This document shows, in pieces, positions 1 to 9,787 of a stretch of 64,000 bases of DNA (position 1 is the first letter of the stretch; every line of letters begins with the position of its first letter). The notes under the pieces are model-generated. The model was given only the letters and a program-made list of their open reading frames with translations. It did not search any database and had not been told where the DNA came from. This stretch comes from Tetramitus jugosus (taxonomy: Eukaryota > Heterolobosea > Eutetramitea > Acrasida > Vahlkampfiidae), in the NCBI GenBank assembly GCA_937625935.1, contig OW569354.1, positions 523,988 through 587,987 on the forward strand. Reading direction: 5' to 3'. Both the position numbers and the translations under genes were made by a program.

Positions 1-199
1 GTTGGACCAAATTAACATTCCCACCCGAGAAACATAAATCTTTCCTTGTTTTTCCTGCATACCGAATGTTGTGTGTTGGCTAGAATGACAGAAGAATTTC
101 ATTACTCAGCTGCCGAACTAGATTTTGGCTGCATGGGATAGGAAACCTCCACGTGGCAATTCAATCATTCACTATCGATGCGAATGATAACTAGTTTAT

Positions 200-526
200 T
201 CAACCCACCGGACTCCCGTGAATGAAAATGCTCATGTTTCGATGCTTCCGCTGTTTTTTGTCGAATAAAGCCAGAACAATTCTTTTTTTGGTCGTGATAC
301 GCGTTGTATTGAACAATTGAATCTCGAACACATCACCTGCCAGTGGGAGAATTGTTAAGTAACGTGATGATTGAAACGATTCCCCATGAAAGCTCCAAGG
401 GTGACCCCATTCAATTTCCATGTATGGTTGTCTCCATTGGAATGACAGGAACACGGGGCGATTGTTTTCTAAAAGAGCGAGTTTCGCTCTTTCAAGGCCA
501 GGCTGCCATCTCTTAAGTCTTGACAT
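200..526 (-). CDS. hypothetical protein, 108 aa
   Basis: I do not recognise this protein. The frame opens with ATG at 526 and has an ordinary globular composition, with aromatic residues (WRQPYMEIEWGHPWSF) and alternating hydrophobic stretches that suggest beta strands, ending in a basic tail. There is no signal peptide or membrane segment. It is divergent from the RWP-RK gene, with about 110 bp between the two start codons, an arrangement common in this window. It may be a whole small gene or one exon of a larger one; no convincing splice partner is visible towards the left edge. Protein-like composition is the only support. Confidence 0.4.
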   Translation of the reverse strand: MSRLKRWQPGLERAKLALLENNRPVFLSFQWRQPYMEIEWGHPWSFHGESFQSSRYLTILPLAGDVFEIQLFNTTRITTKKRIVLALFDKKQRKHRNMSIFIHGSPVG

Positions 527-636
527 GTTTCAGAGTTATACCGTTGATCAACAGAAGATCCAATAACGAGCAAACTAGCAAGAAATATTTCGTAAACACA
601 AAATAAACTACTAACAATCCAGGCCAGTTATTCATC

Positions 637-1359
637 ATGAAAGAAGCCATACTCCCAAGTGCTAAGCAAACCGAAACTGCTTTGTTGACAGCAGAGGTAG
701 ATCAGCAGCAACGAGCCACTGAACCACAGCTTGACTCTGCAGAAAACGATTTCCCTCGGGCAGGAAGTCAAATTCCAGTCTCTTGTTCTCGTGCCATTGA
801 CCCATCAAAGCCAACATCCTTCCGCAACACCATCCAAATCTCAAGGTCTGACATGGAAAAGTACTTCAATTGTCCACAGCGTTTGGCTGCTCAAAAGTTG
901 GGTGTTTCTGTGTCAACTCTCAAGAGACGATTCTATCAATTGAAAATGGGTCGATGGCCCTATCAGTTGACACAAGACAGAAGGAGAAGAAGTGTGTGGC
1001 ACTTGGTGAATGAAGTGGAGCCAAAGAGTGAAAAGGAACTGTGTCCAAACACTGTTCAAACACTGACTCGTCTCTTTTCAATGAACCTCCAAGAGCAACA
1101 ATTGTTGGCCACTCAAAATCTATCATCACAAAGAAATCTCTCAATCAACGGAAGTGAACCTCCAAACTTCAAGTTCATGCGATATGTGCCAATCAGTGAA
1201 ACCATGACCAAACCTGTGACAAACACCAATGGCATTCAAAAGAAGCCCAGAAGGTATTTGAGATTAAACCATAGCACAAGCACCAACAATGGATCTCGAA
1301 AAGGAGATGCCAACGGAACGGGACAAAACCGTTCTGGAAATACTCTCTCTGGCAAGTAG
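637..1359 (+). CDS. RWP-RK domain DNA-binding protein, 240 aa
   Basis: Probable sequence-specific nuclear DNA-binding protein. Residues ~70-115 match the RWP-RK family: a helix-turn-helix-like segment (MEKYFNCPQRLAAQKLGVS, then STLKRRFYQLKMG) followed by the signature GRWPYQL and a basic run (DRRRR). In canonical members the segment reads RWPYRK; here the RK part is changed, although basic residues follow. The N-terminal ~60 residues and C-terminal ~110 residues are low-complexity, polar and basic. RWP-RK proteins are known from plants, algae, dictyostelids and other protists. The start is the first ATG, and an AATAAA signal lies about 140 bp past the stop (1496-1501). Target genes cannot be read from sequence. 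Confidence 0.8.
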   Translation: MKEAILPSAKQTETALLTAEVDQQQRATEPQLDSAENDFPRAGSQIPVSCSRAIDPSKPTSFRNTIQISRSDMEKYFNCPQRLAAQKLGVSVSTLKRRFYQLKMGRWPYQLTQDRRRRSVWHLVNEVEPKSEKELCPNTVQTLTRLFSMNLQEQQLLATQNLSSQRNLSINGSEPPNFKFMRYVPISETMTKPVTNTNGIQKKPRRYLRLNHSTSTNNGSRKGDANGTGQNRSGNTLSGK

Positions 1360-2128
1360 AAACGGCAGGTACTATTTGGAGATTTGAACAAAGCCACTAG
1401 AATGCACCAGGTCATTTGTACATTACATTAATGTTCTGCATCGCACTTCAATTGTCACAGGCGACGACAAACACTGTAACTCTATAACATTGTACAATAA
1501 AAAGTAAACAATGTAGATTGTCGGTGGGATGATCTGTTGAAAACAATTTAGAATCCAGATCGCTTCTATACCTTTCCGTTAGTTATGGTTGCTTCTGGCT
1601 TATTGCCACGAGTAAACGAGTGGCAAGTGGTTGGAGAATTTGTTGGTTCTTATCATACACTTCACTGTCATACAATTCACCCAGAGTGAACGATATATCA
1701 GATATCCTTGAATAAGAATCGGACTGGGTTAAATAGCGCTTGTACAACAAATTGCATGTCCGCTTGCAAAGCGGAGGCGTGAAGTTTCCGAAGAGTTAAA
1801 AGACGCTGTTACAAACGATTTTTGATCGCTTGCTGTCATGTGTTTAGTCGAACAGTTCACTCCACAGTCGAACATTCCTTTCGGCATGGAGGCTGCTCAC
1901 AAGGTCTCACCTGCAAAGCACATGAGTTTATTTCATCACTTGAAATTGATCATCGATCGAATGAAACTTATTGAGATGAAGGGGATGACTTTGGTGGAGC
2001 AGTAACGGAATAAGGTTTTGTGTGATTGTCCAATCCTTTTCAAGTACGATTTGATTGACTAGACCATCAACCTGAAGCTCTCTTACTTCTCTTTGTGAGC
2101 ATGGTGGAGGTTTGTTTTTCTATGTGAT
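1360..2128. other. intergenic region with a short open frame and a small hairpin
   Basis: This gap holds the 3' flank of the RWP-RK gene, including an AATAAA at 1496-1501. Near 1760 there is a small perfect hairpin, CCGCTT-GCA-AAGCGG. From 1838 to 2005 there is a 55-codon frame, listed separately. No tRNA, repeat or longer gene was seen. Confidence 0.6.
1838..2005 (+). CDS. possible small ORF, 55 aa
   Basis: A 55-codon frame starts with ATG at 1838 and ends with TAA. Its second half is helical and Met/Leu/Lys-rich (HMSLFHHLKLIIDRMKLIEM), with a composition closer to a real peptide than to random intergenic translation. No family is recognised. It could be a micro-protein, the last exon of an unseen gene, or chance. 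It lies convergent to the TPR-like gene that ends at 2129. Confidence 0.22.
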   Translation: MCLVEQFTPQSNIPFGMEAAHKVSPAKHMSLFHHLKLIIDRMKLIEMKGMTLVEQ

Positions 2129-3565
2129 CTAAAATGCTCCAATACCTTGTGCAAACATCAAGTCCTCCCCAGTCTTTCTATTGCTCTCCATCATCCTTTG
2201 CCATTCCGGTACGAGAATATTGTCTGGGTCAAGCTGAATTAGTAATCGATAGGCATGAGCTATGTCTCCGTAATAATTGGAGTTATCTCCATTTTTCTTA
2301 CCCAGTCTCCTTTCAACTATGATCTCCATATTCTCAATGAATTTGAAGACAAGGGATGTAAGAAAACTGACTGGAACCTTGGTCTCTTGTAGTTTAGCAA
2401 CACAGTAGAAGAGCGACTCAGTGTAACGACGAACAGATAATTGGGCTAGGTGATTATCATTGTAATCAACATTCGGGTGTTCTTCTGAGAGTAAATAGTT
2501 GTAGGACCTTAAGATATCAACAGATAACATTAGTGTTTGCTTCTCTGTGAATGGGAACTGCTTGAATCCATGAAGAATCATAGATAGAAACTTGGATTTC
2601 GAAAGCAGTGTCTTGTTTGGGTTTCTTGGGAAGACCTCGGCATATCGATCCAGTGCATCTTGGAGAGTTGTCCAGCTAAATTGCTCATGACAGAACTGTA
2701 GGACCAAGGATTCAGCTGAAGGTAGTAAATGTGGATTTCTATCCACTCTGAACTTGTTAACATTCTTGCGAATAAATTCATAGATAGCTGAGGAACCATC
2801 ACCAATTAATGTTCTGCTCGTCATACATAATAAATTCAAACTGCTTTCAACTTTTGGCATCAATTGATAAGCCATGTTGCTTCTTCTCATCTCTTCTAAT
2901 AGGACCCTTGCTTCACCAAAATTGTTATTTTTCACATAAAAGTAAACCAAGTCATGTTGAACCATTCTGTAGTCACATTCGTATAATCTGGGATTCAATA
3001 TAGATGCAATAGAGAGATATTGCTCAGCATCTTCAAGCCAACATTCCTCTAGCCTTGCATGCTTGCTAAGGAAGTGCATCAAGGTACCCAAGTAGTAAAA
3101 ACTCTCCTGAGTGTTATCAGGATACAACGCTTTCAAATCCTTGATGTAGGAATGCATTTGTTCATCATTTTTGTTACTAGACTCGTAAATAGCAAGACAA
3201 GCTAGGATCACAGCCTCGAATTCCTTATGGGTCGTTACTACCTTTTTGTAGATATCATATGCTCGGTAAACGACATCTCGCGATTGCGTCTGTAGATTCA
3301 CTAGAGTTACACCCATGAGGATGAGGCAGACAGTCCACTCGAAGTATTCCTCTGAGTTCAGAGTTTTCTCAAGTTCTTTCTCTTCGAAATTCTTTACTTT
3401 TGCTTCGAAAAAGATATAGGTATCTTGTGGAAGAGTTACGTCGATTATCCAATAAATCCCTTTAGGATCTTGATCAAGGATTTTACGAACCATTTGAAAA
3501 ATATGATTTGGTGACCAGTTTTTCAAAGAATGGTTGAAGAGGGGACCATCAAAATTATCTCCCAT
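2129..3565 (-). CDS. hypothetical TPR-like helical protein, 478 aa
   Basis: No family could be named. The sequence is almost entirely amphipathic helix pairs of about 35-40 residues, e.g. around DAEQYLSIASILNPRLYECD and NNNFGEARVLLEEMRR, with the A/Y/L spacing typical of tetratricopeptide-like scaffolds. There is no signal peptide or transmembrane segment, so it is probably cytosolic or nuclear and works as a protein-binding scaffold. The start is ATG at 3565, closely followed by an acidic/aromatic N-terminus. It is intronless as read. The TPR label is pattern-based; a HEAT or other alpha-solenoid cannot be excluded. Confidence 0.65.
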   Translation of the reverse strand: MGDNFDGPLFNHSLKNWSPNHIFQMVRKILDQDPKGIYWIIDVTLPQDTYIFFEAKVKNFEEKELEKTLNSEEYFEWTVCLILMGVTLVNLQTQSRDVVYRAYDIYKKVVTTHKEFEAVILACLAIYESSNKNDEQMHSYIKDLKALYPDNTQESFYYLGTLMHFLSKHARLEECWLEDAEQYLSIASILNPRLYECDYRMVQHDLVYFYVKNNNFGEARVLLEEMRRSNMAYQLMPKVESSLNLLCMTSRTLIGDGSSAIYEFIRKNVNKFRVDRNPHLLPSAESLVLQFCHEQFSWTTLQDALDRYAEVFPRNPNKTLLSKSKFLSMILHGFKQFPFTEKQTLMLSVDILRSYNYLLSEEHPNVDYNDNHLAQLSVRRYTESLFYCVAKLQETKVPVSFLTSLVFKFIENMEIIVERRLGKKNGDNSNYYGDIAHAYRLLIQLDPDNILVPEWQRMMESNRKTGEDLMFAQGIGAF

Positions 3566-3735
3566 GCTTCTTGTTGTTTGTTGCTTGATTTTATGGCAAG
3601 CGAAACAATAGACTTTACTGTTGCAAAAATTGAAGAAAGAACAGTCGACCGGATTAAGTTTGGATTAGAGGAATCATAAAACGAAGTTGTGAGAATGAAG
3701 ACTACTTTCATACCTTTTTCCCAACTAATAATGTC

Positions 3736-4458
3736 TCAAAATCGAAAGTCGATCCTCTCTGAGAAAGCACAATACTCCATTGTTTGGCTCAATGTCGAAC
3801 TCTGAATCACACAAACATGTGATAGTTGTGTAATGTTTTTGCAAGACCGTAACTCAAGCCTCTTGAGTTTCACACACTTGCTCGCGATGATTTGAACAAC
3901 AAAATCAGTCACTGCGTCACAGCCGTTCAAAATGAAGTGTTCAATATGCTGTCCATGGGCCAATATGAAGTTAATAAGGGCTTCTTGACTGATCGCAGCA
4001 TGAACCAGTTTGTCGTTTTCCGCTGAACTTCTTTCTCGAACTGTTGTTCGATTTCTAACCAAATCCACTCTCCGGTACAAGAATGCATGATAAATCTCTA
4101 GTTGCTCCAGTGGGATAACTCTCGTGAACGGATTCCCTCTGACTCGACGATTCCTATTGCTTGTGATGGCATCATAATTGTACAATCCAATCACTGATTC
4201 CGACACATGAGAATGTCTCGGATTAGACAACAAATAGTGAAACAGTCGACAGACAAACTTTAGTCGAAGGATGTTGACTGTAGGAAGATAAGATATAATG
4301 CTGATCCAGAGATCTTCGGACATGTGGTAAATATTTTCGTGGGCGTTGCCCAGTGATTCATCATACAGTTCCTTGATTGCCCTCTGCTTCTTTTGAACAA
4401 GTTTGAAGTTTCTTCTCTTGGCTCGTTTCTCTGCCTGCATCATCTTGGCACTCTTCAT
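3736..4458 (-). CDS. F-box / leucine-rich repeat protein, 240 aa
   Basis: A likely substrate adaptor of an SCF ubiquitin ligase. After a strongly basic N-terminus (KRAKRRNFKLVQKKQRAIKE), residues ~45-75 form an F-box (MSEDLWISIISYLPTV, then LRLKFVCRLFHYLLS). Near the C-terminus, residues ~170-220 look like LRR/AMN1-type repeats (LNGCDAVTDFVVQIIASKC, LKRLELRSCKNITQL). F-box proteins bind Skp1 through the F-box and substrates through the LRRs; the target is unknown. The LRR tract is short, with only two or three repeats, so the protein may be truncated or continue in an unseen 3' exon. Confidence 0.7.
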   Translation of the reverse strand: MKSAKMMQAEKRAKRRNFKLVQKKQRAIKELYDESLGNAHENIYHMSEDLWISIISYLPTVNILRLKFVCRLFHYLLSNPRHSHVSESVIGLYNYDAITSNRNRRVRGNPFTRVIPLEQLEIYHAFLYRRVDLVRNRTTVRERSSAENDKLVHAAISQEALINFILAHGQHIEHFILNGCDAVTDFVVQIIASKCVKLKRLELRSCKNITQLSHVCVIQSSTLSQTMEYCAFSERIDFRF

Positions 4459-4832
4459 TTTTGAATTGATTTGTTTGGTTCAGATCCAAAATGTTCAAGT
4501 TCAAGGAGAACGGCAGAAAGAGTTCCGAGCTTGGTTTTACTGTCAAACTATCTTCCCCGTTACAAGCATAACAAGAAGGTCCCTTCTGCAGCAATAAGCT
4601 CTTGTTGACGATACCAATCATATTAATCAAGAGAAAGTTGAGCTACGAGCTGTTGCGCTTCGAGCCGATCCACTGCATGATCAAGTCCTTTTAATCCTGC
4701 AATTACTCCTCCCGCCATCAAACATCACTCTGTGAAAAAAACTCCCAACTGGAAATCACATTTCTCCCCCACAAAACACCGACAGCGAACAGGGGAAAGG
4801 AAACCAGAAAAACAACAACATACAAAACAACA

Positions 4833-5887
4833 ATGAGACATCTTATTGCGCTTCTGGTTCTAGTGTTGGCTTTCACCACAGCATACACCACTGCAATCAA
4901 CAACAGAGTCCAATTGGCTCAAAACAAGAAAAACACAAAGGCTGGTTTTGTCAAGAATCACGCCTTTAGAAACAGTGCTCTCGGAAGCAGAATCACTCAG
5001 AGATTGCCATTGGAGTATGTTGATCCAAAAGCTCTTCCTGTTTCTTGGGATTGGAGAAATGTGAACGGTACCAACTACCTCAGTGCCACCAGAAATGTAA
5101 GCTTTTTTTTTCTGTCGACATTTGAAAAACCGCCAAAATTTTTTCTACGACTCGGGGGTGTGTGAAAAATTTGTCTGTGCAGAAGCTAATCGTCATCCTC
5201 TCTTTTTTACTTGCTGCTATATAGCAACACATTCCTCAATACTGTGGAAGCTGTTGGGCCCATGGATCCACCAGTGCTCTCGCCGACAGAATCAACATTC
5301 AAAGAAAGGGTCAATGGCCATCCACCATGCTCTCTGTTCAACATGTGTTGGCCTGTGCCAACGCAGGAAGCTGCCACGGTGGTGATGACATTCCAGTCTA
5401 TGCCTATGCTGCTTCTGAAGGTATCCCTGATGAGACTTGCAACAATTATCAAGCCATTGATCAAAAGTGTGAGCCTTTCAATGCCTGTGGAACTTGCACT
5501 GGATTTGGTGATAACAAGTGTGCTCCAATCAAGAACTATAGAAGATGGAAGGTTTCAGACTATGGTCCAGTGAAGGGTGGTCGTGACGGTATCAAGGCTG
5601 AAATCTTTGCTCGTGGTCCAGTTTCCTGTGGTATTGATGCGACAGCTGGTCTCGATGCATACACTGGTGGTATCTACAAGGAGTATGTTGCAGTGCCAAT
5701 GATTAATCACATTGTGTCTATTGTTGGATGGGGTGTGGAGAATAATGTGGAATACTGGATTGTGAGAAATTCTTGGGGACAACCGTATGGTGAGAATGGA
5801 TTCTTCCGTATTGTCACTGGTGATGCTCAGTACAATCTTGGTATTGAGACTGACTGCTCATTTGGTGTTCCTGTGTTGCCAAACTAA
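4833..5887 (+). CDS. CTSZ: cathepsin X/Z-like cysteine protease, two exons, 308 aa
   Basis: A papain-family (C1) lysosomal or secreted carboxypeptidase. Exon 1 is 4833-5096 and exon 2 is 5225-5887; the intron starts GTAAGC, ends TATAG and is phase 0. Residues 1-20 are a signal peptide. The cathepsin-X hallmark HIP mini-loop opens exon 2 ([14 protein letters not shown]), just before catalytic Cys98. His250 ([11 protein letters not shown]) and Asn270 (RNSWG) complete the active site. The propeptide is very short, as in cathepsin X, and the 308-aa length fits the family (about 300). In amoebae such enzymes act in phagolysosomal digestion. The downstream frame alone is not enough: it lacks the active-site Cys, which is recovered only by splicing. 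Confidence 0.95.
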
Positions 5888-6153
5888 AACATTCAGGTGT
5901 GAATTGCCTTTTGAAATGTTTTTAAAGAACAACGACAACAACAACAACATGTATTCTATGCTTGCTAACCAGTAAAGAAACTGTACTTTCTTTCACACAA
6001 ACTCACATCTTGAAATTTGCTGGGTCTTGTTGAATCAAGCGACCAATATCGTAAAAAAGAAATGCTCCTTTACGATAATTGAACAAAACTCCGGTCGTAG
6101 CAGAAAAGTTAACAAGATCCCATCAACTTGTCTGATGATGGGGCTTGTTAACC

Positions 6154-6564
6154 ATGGCAATTGTCGTAACCCACGTTAGATCACAACAAACAAGAAATGC
6201 AAAACATATCCACTATACTCAAGTTGGTCCCAGCACCATCAAGGATCTTAGCCAAATCATAAAGGCGTATCCCAGGGCAGAGTTCAAATCGAAAGGATCA
6301 ATCGAATCGCGAGTGTATTTTGGAATCATATGCTACCACAAAGATGGCCGTGTCATCCAATCACATGACAACTTTAGGCGAGAGGAGCAGTGTACCATTA
6401 AGCTTGAGAGCACGGGAGATGGTCAAACTGTATTCACACTATCTGGTTCACCAACCACTTGGTTTTCCAATGATTCAATTGGATACTACAGAGCGATTGG
6501 TTTCTACTTGGATGGCGATACGACTCATGAGCCGGACAATGTCCACTTCGTCAATGCGGGCTGA
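6154..6564 (+). CDS. hypothetical protein, 136 aa
   Basis: No family is recognised. The first ATG is at 6154. The N-terminus (MAIVVTHVRSQQ) is weakly hydrophobic and could be a poor signal sequence or the start of an incomplete exon. The rest looks like a small beta-rich domain (SRVYFGIICYHKDGRVIQ, IGYYRAIGFYLDGDTT). The stop lies only 35 bp before the 5S rRNA gene on the same strand, an unusually tight arrangement. It may be a genuine small gene or a fragment. Confidence 0.45.
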   Translation: MAIVVTHVRSQQTRNAKHIHYTQVGPSTIKDLSQIIKAYPRAEFKSKGSIESRVYFGIICYHKDGRVIQSHDNFRREEQCTIKLESTGDGQTVFTLSGSPTTWFSNDSIGYYRAIGFYLDGDTTHEPDNVHFVNAG

Positions 6565-6599
6565 AAAATGCGGAAATAGGGCAATAATGCAAGTATAGT

Positions 6600-6712
6600 G
6601 TCTACGTTCATACAATGGTGGATCTTCCCATTTCGAATAGAGAAGTTAAGCACCATCTGGCTGAGTTAGTATTGAGATAGGAGACTACTCGAGAACCCTC
6701 AGTAATGTAGGC
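6600..6712 (+). rRNA. 5S ribosomal RNA gene
   Basis: The sequence folds and aligns as 5S rRNA. The termini pair as a perfect 6-bp helix I (GTCTAC at 6600-6605 with GTAGGC at 6707-6712, one G-U). The loop B/C segment CCCATTTCGAAT and GAAGTTAAGC is nearly invariant in eukaryotic 5S. The region from GAGTTAGTATTGAGATAGG to ACTACTCGAGAA matches helices IV/V and the internal control region bound by TFIIIA. A TTTT Pol III terminator follows at once. At 113 nt it is a few bases short of the usual 118-121. Only one copy is in the window. In Naegleria the large rRNA genes are known to lie on a circular plasmid, so a chromosomal 5S gene is expected. Confidence 0.93.
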
Positions 6713-6806
6713 TTTTGCTTCCGCTTCTCCGTGTTATTGCATGCTCTGACCCTGTAGTTTCTTTGTAGTTAATGCTTGTTCCCTCCGTTTCCCATTGAAA
6801 AAATAA

Positions 6807-9719
6807 TTAATTGAAGATTGATTTTACAGACATAAGTTCGGACTGAAGCAGTGGGAGCTTGTTCTTCTTGAACCTCAGAAATTCTCTTGCATCCTCTTCC
6901 AGAACAGCTAGTCTTGTCTTCAAGATGACATTGTTGGGCTCTCGCTCAAGACTTTGTCGAATTCGTTTTCGTTCTTCTAATTCTCGCATGTACTTTGGCT
7001 CCATTGTGCCAAAGAATGTCATCAGTTCTGATGTGAGATACTTGACTCGCGATACGGAATCTAATTGATTTAGGTTCTTGTTTGGAGAAGTGTTTGGTGG
7101 CATCATGGTCGGTTCAGACTTATCATTGTGTTGTTCATTGTCGAGTAATAGCTCAATCGGTCGTCTGGGTGGTGGTCTTTTCCATTCGATAGTAGAAAGG
7201 AAGAAAGGAGAGCTGGTGGATGGAGCTGTTACAATTGAACGAACCAAGTTAATTCTCTTCTTTTCTTGTTTCTTTAACAGGTGGAACTTCCAAGTTGAAA
7301 AGTACCGAACAATGATACTAACAGACTCCATCGATATTGGCATTTCTCGTTGGACTTGATGTTTCACGTGGTTGTCGTACCTTTCAACTCCACGCATAAG
7401 GAACTGTCTTAATGCTCGCTCCAACAAAATTCTCTTGTGTTTCTCCAGGGCTTGCAATGTCAGTTCTCCTTTCTCTTTCCTCATCTGAGAGAAGAGTTTG
7501 AAGCAACGAGCAACCTTTTGGAAAGTTTTTCTTGAAAAGAAGATATCAGCTCTCCGTTTCGAGTTCAACTCTATATATCTTTCTTGCAACCTCTGCCTCC
7601 ATAGTCGGAGGATCTTCTGACGCAAAACACTACAATAACACGTAGTCGCTTCTTCTGATCGAGAATTCTTCCCTTTTCGAATCGACAAGTAAATACCCCA
7701 TGCTTTCAAACACCTCTTCAACAAATTCTTAACGAAGCTACTGTGAGCCCTTTTGTTCTCCAAATTCGATAGAATTCTAGAATGATAATATTGTTTCATG
7801 GAAGAGAATATTCTTTGCAGTCTTTTTCGATTCAAGGGTTGTTGAATCAACTTCACTCTTTCTAACATTAATTCTTCCTTCTCTTTTTGTTTGTGAGCAT
7901 ATAGACTTAGCGACTGCATTACCTTTCTCTTTAAATGAGCCGAGTGAAACTGTTCTGCTTTTCGATACCACACACTCAACTCCATGTTTGAGTTGTATTC
8001 AGATATCCAATGGCGGAAATATGTGCGATAACATAGTTGTGAATAGAATGTTTGAGCAGTCTCCTCATCGAGTTGATTGGCGTCTCGAATTGTTTGTTCT
8101 CTCTTCCAGTAATTAAAGTATCTATTCTTGACAAAGAACGAGTAAATATTCGTTGATTTGTTGATTTCATCTAACTTAATCTGTCTATGTTTTTGATACA
8201 ACGTGAATGCCTTCAATGCTCGAAACATCAATCGGAAGGCATTAAAGCGGAGTGCTGATTGATGCTTCTGAAGATCCACGACATTTTTCTGTGTTTCCAT
8301 CCACCAAATTTGAAAGAAATACCGTTTAGTGTTGAACAGATACAACCGAGTTGCTTCGAGTTCATACGCTCTCTTTCTATTAAACCTAACAAGCTCGCAT
8401 AACCACACGTTGAAGTATCGAGCAATGAGATTTCGATTCGATAAAGCGATGACTTTTTGATGAGTAGTTTTCTGCTTAACTCTCTCATCTCGATACAATT
8501 TGAGAGCCTCAAAGTATTGGGAAGCGTAACGAAGCAAATAATGTCGATCCGCTTCTCTGATGAGAGCTTTACTGTGTCTATTGCTATCTACATAATAGAG
8601 TATGGAGTGAAAAGTTTTTCTGACCAATGTAGTATCATAGTGTTCTATTGCGAGCTTAACTTGTTTCAATTCTCGTTTTTCGATCTTCAATTTCGCTTTG
8701 ATTGCCCATATTTGAAAGTATTTTCTCTTTGAACTGAACAGGTCATACTTTTTCGATTGTAATCTCTGATTTCGTCTCCTCCTATGAAGATCTCTATTCA
8801 TCTTGAATGATTGCAATCCAACTTTCTTCAGGACAAACTCGCGGTACTTTTCGGATTGCTCCCATAGGGTTCGTTGTCGATTCAACCACCTCCAATACCG
8901 AAAATATTTCAGGATTAATTGAGAGATAAAGTGGTGGTCTGCCAGTTGATTCAAATCTCTTTTCCATCTCGTATGCCGAGCATGACACGTTAAAGCTATT
9001 ATTGCTCTGCTCATTACATTCATGTTTGCTCGTTTAGCTGCTTCTTCAAGTTTCACATCTTCTTGACAACGTAAGTCATACAGTTTCGTCCTCCACTTGT
9101 AAAAGAATTGTTGCAAGATACTCAATTTCGATCTTGCTCCTAGTATGAATTCTTTTTTCCAAATTTCCATTCGGTCCTCCTTTTTCTTCTTCCATTGCTT
9201 GAACACTAACCTATACAAGCGTCGGTTATAGGATTGATCTGCTTTGTTGGTTCGTTCTTCTTGTTTTTTCCTCACGTGCTCCTTCCATTTAATCACTGCT
9301 TTTGTGGCTATTTCATTGGATTTTCTGCTTCTCAATCTATTAAACAAAACTTGTTCCTTCTTGAATAATTCTGAAAATTGAGAATCTTCAGTTGGTTCGA
9401 TCGATCTGTCAAGGGCATGACTAGAAATTTGTGGAGGGGATTTTTCCAATCCTTTCTTCACATTTCTGATCCTTTCTAATCTAGAGGGGATATTCGAGCT
9501 GGGTTGGTCCGATATCGTTGCTTGATTTGTTGGTTTCGGTATCTTGATGCCAGTCGACGGTTGAGGAGCAGCTCTAACCGATCGAGGAGTGGGAAACTCT
9601 GCCGTTTGAAGGTTCGATGCACGTTGTGCTATCCCTTGCTTCTTTGTTGCCGTTGTCGAGAGAGGAGGGTTTGATTTAATATTTCTTGTCAATTTCTGAT
9701 TATTGAGTCGGGGATGCAT
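6807..9719 (-). CDS. Sfi1-like centrin-binding repeat protein, 970 aa
   Basis: A likely centriole or basal-body scaffold. After a ~100-residue basic, disordered N-terminus, the protein consists of about 20 repeats spaced ~33-40 residues, each with an aromatic-x-x-Trp core: FKQWKKK, FFYKWRTKL, YFRYWRWL, YFQIWAIKAKL, YFNVWLCEL, FFQIWWMET, YFNYWKREQ, YFRHWISEY, ILRLWRQRL, YFSTWKFHLL. This is the Sfi1 signature, in which each repeat is one turn of a long helix that binds a centrin. The C-terminal ~90 residues are a separate charged coiled coil. Orthology to yeast or human SFI1 is inferred from the repeats only. In an amoeboflagellate the partner would be centrin at basal bodies, which form de novo during differentiation. 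Confidence 0.82.
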   Translation of the reverse strand: MHPRLNNQKLTRNIKSNPPLSTTATKKQGIAQRASNLQTAEFPTPRSVRAAPQPSTGIKIPKPTNQATISDQPSSNIPSRLERIRNVKKGLEKSPPQISSHALDRSIEPTEDSQFSELFKKEQVLFNRLRSRKSNEIATKAVIKWKEHVRKKQEERTNKADQSYNRRLYRLVFKQWKKKKEDRMEIWKKEFILGARSKLSILQQFFYKWRTKLYDLRCQEDVKLEEAAKRANMNVMSRAIIALTCHARHTRWKRDLNQLADHHFISQLILKYFRYWRWLNRQRTLWEQSEKYREFVLKKVGLQSFKMNRDLHRRRRNQRLQSKKYDLFSSKRKYFQIWAIKAKLKIEKRELKQVKLAIEHYDTTLVRKTFHSILYYVDSNRHSKALIREADRHYLLRYASQYFEALKLYRDERVKQKTTHQKVIALSNRNLIARYFNVWLCELVRFNRKRAYELEATRLYLFNTKRYFFQIWWMETQKNVVDLQKHQSALRFNAFRLMFRALKAFTLYQKHRQIKLDEINKSTNIYSFFVKNRYFNYWKREQTIRDANQLDEETAQTFYSQLCYRTYFRHWISEYNSNMELSVWYRKAEQFHSAHLKRKVMQSLSLYAHKQKEKEELMLERVKLIQQPLNRKRLQRIFSSMKQYYHSRILSNLENKRAHSSFVKNLLKRCLKAWGIYLSIRKGKNSRSEEATTCYCSVLRQKILRLWRQRLQERYIELNSKRRADIFFSRKTFQKVARCFKLFSQMRKEKGELTLQALEKHKRILLERALRQFLMRGVERYDNHVKHQVQREMPISMESVSIIVRYFSTWKFHLLKKQEKKRINLVRSIVTAPSTSSPFFLSTIEWKRPPPRRPIELLLDNEQHNDKSEPTMMPPNTSPNKNLNQLDSVSRVKYLTSELMTFFGTMEPKYMRELEERKRIRQSLEREPNNVILKTRLAVLEEDAREFLRFKKNKLPLLQSELMSVKSIFN

Positions 9720-9787
9720 GTCATGTTTTTTTGATCGGTTTTATTGTAGTTATCGTTTCTCTCTTGAAACAAAACTCTCGACAAAGC

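Noticed and set aside
4361-4630. 89-aa frame overlapping the start of the F-box/LRR gene
   Set aside because: It overlaps a better-supported gene in another frame and has no recognisable features.
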